A stretch of DNA of 64,000 bases from Polytrichum commune (lineage: Eukaryota > Streptophyta > Polytrichopsida > Polytrichales > Polytrichaceae). The notes below the pieces were generated by a model, which had not been told where the DNA came from, ran no database searches, and saw only the letters and a list, made by a program, of their open reading frames with translations. Numbering within the stretch: the first letter of the stretch is position 1; each line of letters begins with the position of its first letter. The stretch covers positions 2,048,501 through 2,112,500 of the forward strand of contig OX485808.1 in the NCBI GenBank assembly GCA_950295325.1, given 5' to 3'. Made by a program: the position numbers and the translations under genes. Positions 56,301-64,000 of this stretch are shown here, one piece after another.

Positions 56301-59300
56301 GTGTCTTTTTATCTGAAGTACTAGATTACAAATAGTTACCTTAAATATTTTTGTAGTAAAAGCCAAAGGTTACAAATAGTTGGCATCACACTTATTAGTG
56401 CCAGAGTAAGAGGTGCCATTCATGAACACACAAATAGAGAATTAGAAAATCTCAAAATTCCCTCACACACAGTAAAATCTCTAATGAAATCCATCTGACA
56501 AAACTCCATAAACTACTTATATTCTACCTAATCCCGAACAAAAGAAAACTCGACAAAAACCAGGCGCCCGTCAAAAGTTCCATAGAAGTTGGCTCTAAGC
56601 CTACTCTTCCTGGCCACCTCTACCTTGGTCCCCCTGTTGGGTATTCTACTTTTACTATGTATCATGCTCCACGATCAAAATATTGAGAACAACTCCTATT
56701 AACATTGTCGATGCTTCAGCACCAATGATCAGATATTTTTCTTCTTCCGTCTTTCTTCTTTGTTCTGTAATTAGTGGAGGTCTGTTTTACACATGTGTCT
56801 AGTATGCATATTTGCCAATTTCTCTGGTCAGCATTTGAGAAAATCGAAACTATTCTTCAACACAGCCAACCCAATGTGTGATGATTTCATTTTTTTGATA
56901 GCAGGCCATAGCTCGGGCATTTTCGGAGGACCAACAGGTGAAGCTGCCCGGGTGGATCGCAGTTGCGGGTGCTGTGATGTGCATGTTCGCATTGGTGGTC
57001 CCAACTCTGCACTCTCTGCGATGGTTTGCCACCTTCTCCTTGCTTCTCAGCTCCATCTACACATTCATAGCCATGGGCCTTTCCTTAAATGACGGTAAGC
57101 TTTACTGCTTTCTCAAACCATCTATTACAACATAAAGAAAATAACATCATGTAAAAGCAAGGATGTAAGGACTCATCACTATCAAAATTGTATATATATA
57201 AATGAATGAAATCAAGTCTTACAATGTGAGTGTATGTCCTTGACGGTTGTGTCAATGTCTTCATCAACTGAAATAACTAAGACTTGATGAAAGTTATGAA
57301 GCAAGGCTTTATTCATATCATTTCCTACACCGTCACACAGAGAGGAAATTATCGTATACAAGTGTACCTCTCATTCATCCAACATAAATGCCCTGAAATA
57401 AGTATGCAACCCGGATGTTACTTTTTGAAGTTATTTGACACTGGATGTTACTCTAACCACCTCGAGTTAGCCTATTCAACATTTTTGAGCTGAATCTGCA
57501 ACAAACCTATAGGGTCACGTTTTAACGTTGGATGGATGAGAGGTACACTCATATACCAAAAATCCCTCTCTCACACCATCACTACCCCTTTGGCCACCGT
57601 GGCATTGCAGAATTTTTTATATGGTTACGTCTGGAGCCTATTAGTATGAATTACATGCATTAATAATAACACTTATCATCAGCAACGGCTTTGAAATCAC
57701 CAAGTAACCAATAATTGATGGGTCTTTTGGTGTCAACTTCCTTAAATACCTTGTCACATGCTCTTGTCAGAGGAGAACGTCCAACCTGGGGTGGAGGTCT
57801 GTTTCAAGTCAGAGATTGGGAGCAAGGAAAAGTATTTCACTGCAATTGAAATTTGTGAGTTCTCTGTCACCACAGGTGTGAGGGCAAAAGAGCCCAGGGA
57901 TTACTCGGTGGTCGGCACGAAGACAGAACGAGCATTCAATGCTATGGGGGCACTAGCAACAATCGCATTTGCATTCAACACTGGGATCCTTCCCGAAGTC
58001 CAGGTGCACGCACATCACATATACCCACCATCACATATCACCCATATCCACACATAACATATCCATCCACCTTTTTTAAAAAAAAAAAAAAAAAAACCTC
58101 CATGGGCAGCCTTTTTGCATATTGAATTCTTGAAAAGCACTTGTCACAGAGTGCACTCCATTTGATCTTTTCTTACCAGTATCAGAATGCAGTTTCCATG
58201 TCAGGATTCACTAGGTTTTGGCCAATGTAGGAACGACATGTGGCAGAATTCACGGGGGCGATTATTTTAATGATTTTGTCGTATAGAAAGTCCTCTACAG
58301 TACTAGTCGGGTTGCCTTCCTCTTTCTCTCCCTGTTCTCTGGGTATGTCGGCTCATCAGTATACAGACCGAGCTGCCTTGCCGTACTGCCGTATGTGCTG
58401 TCTCAGCCCACCCCACAAGCCATGTCTGCATGCAAGGGACATGGATTCTTCGGAGTTGTGTTTCGCACACCTCTCTGAATTGAGGGATGGAATAATCGAC
58501 TGATCCATGTGTTTTGGGGAGAAGTTGGGTTTGCATGCACAAAGAAGGCTATGTTAACGTAGATGGTTATTTTTTGGACTCGCCCACTTCTCTAGGATAC
58601 GAAACAGGCGAGTAGTACGAGATGGTCAGCAAGTCCAAATCTGAGGCAGTAGACACTTTCCTCATACTTCTCAGAGCTTGCAGGAATATCTTATTCATTA
58701 TCAAAGCGAAGAGTCTCATGCCCATTAAATGATCATATACATTAGGTCCCTCCAATTATATTGACTATTAATCCTAGAGTGGTTATCATATTCTGAGTAT
58801 GCAATCGTATCTCTTTTAAACCCATGTCTTTTTGGTATCCGTTCTTGGAGCCACACCTAACCACACACCACTCAGAGAGAGGTGTTCAGTTGAGATAAGT
58901 ATCCAAATTAGACACGTCTTCCTTACCATTGTTACAGTCTACCACTAGTAGCAAATTAGTATGTGGAAATTTTTCAGGAGCTAAGCTAAGAAATGTCTGT
59001 GGAGTTGGCAGTGCCCATAATTAATAGGGGCACATACCTTATACCTGGATACTTGGTGCAGGGTCATTGTGAGAAACTTTTGCATGCAGCACTCTCCCAA
59101 GAATTTCAAGACGTACAGCAATTTCAATTCCAGCAAATCTCAGATGGCCAATCGCTGGAAATAACTAATGGAGTAATTCTTGAAGCAACGGAACGCTTCG
59201 GCCCGTTTCCTAACTCCTTTTCTGAGAATTTGTGGTGATTTCTGCATGTGGCAGGCAACCGTAAGGCAGCCATCGACAACAAACATGTACAAAGCTCTCG

Positions 59301-60726
59301 GGTTCCAGTTCACTGTGGGCACCTTCCCAATTTTGATGGTTACGTTCATCGGGTACTGGGCATACGGAAATACTGTAAATCCCTATTTATTGAACTCCAC
59401 CTCCGGCCCCAAATCTGCAGTAACAGTTGCAAATGTGGCTGCATTCTTACAAAACATCGTCTGCCTCCACGTAAGTTTCACAGTATTCTCCCAAAACCAG
59501 ATTACGACCAGACTTATCTTTGTTCCAAATTAAGCATCATAAGCATGAATGGTTACTTTTCCCGACTAGCCCACTTCTCCTAAGATATGAAATGAATGAG
59601 TAGTACAAGATGGTTAGCAAATCCAAATTGAGGTCATAGCCACTTTCCTCATGATTTTCGGAGCTCATATGAATATCTTACTCATTGCCAAAGTGAAGAT
59701 TCTCGTGCTCATTAAATGCTCATATAGGTCCCCCCGATCATGTTGACTATTGAGCGTGGAAGAATTTTCATATTTTGAGCACGTGATAAACACGTGTTGT
59801 TTTGATATCCGTTCGTGGAGTTACACCAAACCACAAACCCTCAAATATGGGTGTCCTAACAAGAAATGTTATCGAAGAAGGGGTTGTCTACCTGGATAAT
59901 GTATCTAATTACAGAATTTAGGTCACACCGTATATTGATGATTTGGCACAGAAACCTTACCTGTTTGAGCTGGATTGATTATTAACAGATGTATGCATCC
60001 CCCTTCTACGAATTCATGGATACGCGATTCCAGAAGAAAGGAAGCCACGAGTGGTCAACCCACAGCATGCTCGTGCGACTCATCACTCGCACTTCATACA
60101 TGGCCTTCACCACCTTCTGTGGATGCCTCTTCCCTTTCTTTGGAGACTTCATTGCCCTCACCGGCGCTTTGGCGATTTTTCCCCTCGAGTCCGGATTGGT
60201 CCACCACATGTATCTCAAGGTTAGCCAATTTAAAAGATTTCACATTAATTAACGCATTCCACATGATCATTTCCGTTTGAATTTATTTATTTTATTTAAG
60301 ATACCTAACATACATGATTTTATGATCATGCCATGACAGTTGAGTCATTAAAAATTGGGCAAATTCTTTCTGACACATCCATCAGCCCGAGACTCATCAG
60401 TAGTGTACTCGTGTCATTAAAGTACTTAAGCTTTTGTTGTAACATAGTGCTAGTAGCTAGAACTCTCTGCACAACAACAATGGAGCATCATATAAGTATA
60501 TGGGCAGACTTGTGCCAGTGAGAAAAGTAATTCATTTCAGATTGTAATTGCGAAACCGCTTTCTGATGCGGTGCAGGTGAAGGGGAAGAACTTTGGCACA
60601 CGGCAGCTAGCCTGGCACTGGAGCATCGTGATCGTCTCAGCCGCATTAACTCTAGGAACGACTGCTGCAGGGATCAATTACATCATCTCCGACTCGATTC
60701 GGTATCATGCGTTTGCTGACATATAA
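53344..60726 (+). CDS. ProT: Proline/GABA/betaine-type amino acid transporter (ProT family, AAAP superfamily), eight exons
   Basis: Complete 477-residue, multi-spanning membrane transporter of the amino acid/auxin permease superfamily (Pfam Aa_trans). Plant ProT members carry proline, GABA and glycine betaine into cells with protons. Exons: 53344-53542, 55774-55998, 56164-56258, 56905-57094, 57876-58003, 59255-59470, 59989-60219, 60577-60726, all GT-AG with matching phases. Residues 1-66 are a Gly-rich hydrophilic tail. Key blocks: HETGGKRHVRYRDLAGHIYG (exon 2), TWFIQYFNLSIANIGNVILA (3), FAFNTGILPEVQ (5), FTVGTFPILMVTFIGYWAYG (6), PFFGDFIALTGALAIFPLES (7) and the C-terminal YHAFADI, which mirrors the YHFFADL end of ProT proteins. 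ATG 53344 is the first in its frame after a TGA near 53215 and has good context. Substrate range is inferred from the family. Introns 5 and 6 hold family B MITEs. Confidence 0.94.
53600..54690 (+). repeat. ~183-bp tandem repeat, six copies, in transporter intron 1
   Basis: GTTTGGGAGTTCCAG (with minor variants) recurs at about 53644, 53830, 54020, 54197, 54379 and 54564, a spacing of 177-190 bp. Each unit also has CACCGGGAGAATCTCCA, GAAACTAGTGATGACC, TTTGAGCAATTTCCC and a (TG)n-CTACTTCGCT block. Copies differ by 10-20 percent by eye. It lies wholly in intron 1 (53543-55773). Confidence 0.85.
54790..55470 (+). repeat. Diverged direct duplication (~345 bp) in transporter intron 1
   Basis: TGGCTGAGTTCTTGAGCTTT ... 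AACTGCAGACAAATGCACT ... GGAGGTTAGGGTAG ... TTCAAACTTC recurs as TGGCCGAGTTCTTGAGCTAG ... AACTGCAGACGAATACACT ... GGAGGTTAGGTTAG ... TTCAAACTTC. Confidence 0.65.
57340..57575. repeat. Inverted repeat in transporter intron 4
   Basis: GAGAGGAAATTATCGTATAC ... TACCTCTCATTCATCCAAC at about 57341-57384 is mirrored by GTTGGATGGATGAGAGGTAC ... ATCCCTCTC at about 57522-57575. A related single arm lies at about 37196-37255. Confidence 0.6.
58549..58924 (+). mobile_element. MITE family B in transporter intron 5
   Basis: CGTAGATGGTTATTTTTTGG, CACTTCTCTAGGATACGAAA, CCCATTAAATGATCATATAC, GAGCCACACCTAACCACACA and a final ACACGTCTTCCT. Forward orientation, same strand as the gene. Confidence 0.8.
59545..59893 (+). 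mobile_element. MITE family B in transporter intron 6
   Basis: GAATGGTTACTTTTCCCGAC, GTACAAGATGGTTAGCAAAT, CATTAAATGCTCATATAGGT, CCCCCCGATCATGTTGACTA and the terminal TTGTCTACCT. It occupies most of the 518-bp intron. Confidence 0.8.
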
Positions 60727-62029
60727 ACAAGCCTGACACTAAGGCTACCTACACACACGAGGAGAAAATTAAATCAGTTTCAGATTATTGCCACACTTTG
60801 TAGATCACAAATTCAAATCCTTTTAGTGACAAGTCACGACGACAATCATAGGCCCTTTTCTCAGGGGATACAAGTTTTTCAGCGACGCATGATGGCGCGT
60901 GAAATATGTATAAGGTAGCAGCAGTGAGGGGGGAGCGAGCTCTGACATCAAATTAACCCAAAATTCACAAATTGAATATATATTTATATATATGTATGTA
61001 TAAAGTAGGGCTACCAGCCCAGTGCTGGTGGCAAAAAGCAAACTCTCATTGCAGGAGTGTTCATGAATAGAAAATCACTCCGTATGAAGCAGAAAATAAG
61101 ATAATGGGTGGACCTTTGATTGGGCCCCCCTCATTTTTGGCTTTCACCTCCTTCTGAGCTGTGTGGCAATTCGAGCCCAGCCATGCATTCATGTGAGTCC
61201 ACTCAAAGTCACTAGATCCACTGTCACCCAGAATCTTGAATTTCCCAGTTCCAAAGTAAGCAAGTACTTCAAAAGCCCTTCTATTTGTGCACCATCTGGA
61301 CACACACACACGCTCGCACACACACACACACACACACACACATACATACATATAAGAGCAATGAAATTTCAACAGGAAATTTTGATGTGTCTCACAAAAC
61401 CTAAACTTATTTCTCCAGTCCTCAGTATTGGAAATTGAATACAAATCACCTACACATCACCCTAATTCCGTCACCAATTTCTTCTTCACACCAAACCAGA
61501 TTCCACTGATCCAGTTTACTTAGTTAGCCTTTGAAACAGTATTTCAGATATCGAGGTCGTGCATTCATTGATTGATAGATTCTCGGAAACCCAAAGTCAA
61601 CGCCACTCCTGACTGATGTGCTGCTAACTTCTACTGGAATTTCGGAACTTGCTTCTTTATAGCACAAGTTACTTACTAGCTAGTCCAGGCAATCACAACT
61701 TGCTCATAACGCCCAACAACATGCATGGTTCATCATTGACAGCTACATATGACAGGTGAACAACTTCCTTCCTTCCTTTGTTCCTTCTGTAGATGCGTAA
61801 GCACTGCTTGGAGAATATTCAACCAGACAGTGACAAGAAGGAATTGATCGAAGGTGGAGGACAAATCATTTATATGTTTGTATTTATATATACATTGGCT
61901 CTGCTGCCCAAACGCAACAACCGGACGGACCCGGCCTCTTCCATCCTTGTCACGAATAATATTGTGTCCATGATGAGGTAGTGATAAATGTCCGGACTTG
62001 ATATTACATGCACCGGAAGGGAACACAAC
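60727..62029 (+). other. Transporter 3' UTR and flanking DNA
   Basis: Begins after TAA at 60724-60726. It contains a (CA)n microsatellite at about 61303-61342 and an AT-rich stretch at about 60975-61000. No further gene was recognised; open frames across the microsatellite are artefacts. Confidence 0.5.
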
Positions 62030-63240
62030 CGTTGCTTCAAAACTAACATACACCAACCTAAAACCAACACTATGTACCACAGTCGGGCATTTGATGTTAG
62101 CCTTCGAGATGTGCTGGAAGGAAACACAACTAAGGTAGATGGGTCTTCAATGGTCTTCTTTTTCCTACTAGTCCACGTCTCCTAGAATATGAAACACATG
62201 ATTAGCACGAGAAGGTTAGCAAATCTAAATCGAGGTTGTGACCATTTTTCTCATAATTTTCGGAGCTCACATGGAGATTTTATTCGTTATTAAAGTGAAG
62301 AATCGTGTGTTCATTAAATGGTCAGATAGGTTCCTTCAATTATGTTGACTACTGAGTTTAGAATGGTTATCATGTTTTGAGTACACAGTTCAGTCTCTAT
62401 TAAACACATGTATTTTGGGTATCCGTTCTTGGAGTCAAACCTAACCACACACCACTTAAATATAGGTGTTTGATTAAGATGAGTGATTGAATTAGCCACA
62501 TCTACCTTATTGCTCCAATTAAGGTTGGGCTACCCAAAACAAACACATAACACAAAAGATTAACACTAGGTATCATAATCACATGCTTTGTTAATCCGTT
62601 TCGGGTTCACATATGAGCTCGCAGCTATGATCAAGGTGAAGTGTCCCTCATTCATACCAACACAAGTGATTGATGTCATCTCTCTCCCTATCACAATCAC
62701 GCATTTGATGTTTGCCTTCAAGATGCACCATAAGGAAACATAAGTATTGCTCTCAAACTTCAGGCTACTTAAAACAAACACATCACCAATAACTAACATT
62801 GTGTATCACAATCATGCATTTGATGTTAGCCTTCAACCTACTATGGTAATACGGTAGGTTGGGTTGGTCCCTACGACAAACACATAACCTAAAACCAATT
62901 GACAATATGTACCACAGTCATGCATTTGATATTAACCTTCTAGTAATACCAAAATAAAACACAACTATTTCTCCAACACTAACGTAGGGCTACCCAAAAC
63001 AAACATACAACCGAAAATCAACCCCCATGTATCACAATCATGCATTTGATGTTAGCCTTCAAGATGCACTAGAAGAACAAATACCCATTGTTGTCAAACT
63101 AAGATGGGCCCACCCAAATCCAACATAAACTTAAAACCAACACTGTGTACTACAATTATACACTTGATATTAGCCTACAAAGTTGCCACGATAACACGGT
63201 AGGTTGGGTTGGTCCCTATGAAAGGTTGCTAGGTAAGTAG
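62030..63240 (+). repeat. ~115-bp tandem array (about seven units) interrupted by a family B MITE
   Basis: Phrases CATGCATTTGATGTTAGCCT, AAACACAACTATT(T/G)CTCC, GGGCTACCCAAAACAAACA and ACCAACACTATGTACCACA recur at about 62085, 62580 (diverged), 62700, 62815, 62920, 63040 and 63160. Two units carry GGTAGGTTGGGTTGGTCCCT. The insert at 62133-62507 splits the first unit. Confidence 0.8.
62133..62507 (+). mobile_element. MITE family B, reference full-length copy (375 bp)
   Basis: Starts AGGTAGATGGGTC and ends CACATCTACCT, giving imperfect inverted termini. It is flanked by TA at 62131-62132 and 62508-62509. Uninterrupted units of the host array read CACAACTATT at this site, with a single TA, so TA is the target duplication. 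Confidence 0.9.
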
Positions 63241-64000
63241 TTGATGGTGGCCTCACGGTGGCCAAAAATCCATGGTTTAGTGTGTGAATGCATGTCATTA
63301 GAGACTATTGCTCTTTCAAAGAAGGGTGGTTACCTAGAATCCAAAAAAATATTAAAAGTAATGATATGAACTCATGTCATTGGAATGGTGACGATGAATT
63401 CGAAGGTTAATTGAGGGATCAAGTTTTATTTTAAAGTCAGGTTGGGGTTCATGGCTTAGGTTCAAAGTTCAAGAGAAAAATTTAGGTATACAGTAGGTTT
63501 CATTTTAAGCATACATGATAAGGGCTCGGACTCTAAGTTCATCTTCATGTTTATTGTTTTGTGCTTATGGTTCAAATTAATGCTACATGACAAGGCTCTA
63601 CCTTGCCAATTTTGTTTTATGCATGTCTAGTTCGGTACTGTCGTGAATGAATAAATGAAGGATTGACATGAATGGAAAGATTAACTATGATAATATATTA
63701 AAATTATGGTCTATAGTTAAATGCTCCATAAACATCTATAAGTAACATGAATGAATGACATCAATGACATAAAGAATTAACATGAATGACTTGACATGAT
63801 GTGGAAAGACTAACTATAAGTATATATTAAAAAATGCCAATTAGATTTTCCTTATTAAATTGAAAGGGTTTTTTTAAAGGATTATTTGTGTCGGATTGGC
63901 TATCTGAAAGGTTAAATGTTGGGTCCCATCTATGCAGTTGGAATCCAACAAAGTCACTCTTTTGTTATGATTCATTCTCTTCTTTTCTTGAATAATATGC
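63241..64000. other. AT-rich intergenic DNA, nothing recognised
   Basis: Contains irregular short direct repeats around GAATGACAT and TTAACATGAATGAC at about 63640-63800. No gene supported. Confidence 0.35.

Noticed and set aside
57758-58057. 99-codon frame starting upstream of transporter exon 5 as a separate gene
   Set aside because: Only 57876-58003 matches the ProT family. The upstream part is intron and the AG at 57874-57875 gives a proper acceptor.
61061-61444. 127-codon minus-strand open frame and its plus-strand partner near the transporter 3' end
   Set aside because: Generated mostly by the (CA)n tract; no family motif.

Overview
This is a nuclear window from a land plant. The evidence is a plant-type EXO70A tail, cytosolic ribosomal protein eL19 and a plant ProT-family amino acid transporter, all split by GT-AG introns and set among abundant small DNA transposons. 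The lineage cannot be fixed from the sequence. The repeat load, the large low-GC intergenic space and a LINE of the EN-RT type suggest a medium to large genome. I could not decide between non-seed and seed plant.

Only three protein-coding genes are well supported, all on the + strand. (1) Positions 1-1024 hold the last four exons of an EXO70A exocyst subunit. (2) Positions 4240-6533 hold a complete two-exon RPL19 gene for 60S protein eL19. (3) Positions 53344-60726 hold a complete eight-exon, 477-residue proline/GABA/betaine-type (ProT) transporter, preceded by a GC- and CpG-rich probable promoter/leader at about 51.6-53.3 kb. The three genes have no evident functional link.

The 45 kb between RPL19 and the transporter has no intact host gene that I can recognise. 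It is built from recognisable repeats: two degraded LINE copies in opposite orientation on either side of RPL19; a 1.2 kb internally deleted hAT element (46.2-47.4 kb) with an 8-bp target duplication and a transposase C-terminus; tRNA-type SINEs; and several MITE families. Family A has TA-flanked termini beginning CACTAAATA. Family B has TA-flanked AGGTAG termini, about 375 bp, with about 17 copies or fragments, two of them in transporter introns. Family C is Harbinger-like with GGGCCACTT termini. Family D begins CACTAATTAT. There are also long foldback elements at 25.2, 30.1 and 43.2 kb, several tandem arrays, and a decayed group II intron reverse transcriptase fragment (45.7 kb). Nested insertions give a relative order of transposition in several places. 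Many uninterrupted G or C tracts of 9-21 bases occur, some at a fixed position inside family B.

No CRISPR array, LTR retrotransposon, rRNA or functional tRNA gene was found. Family names A-D are mine, for this window only.
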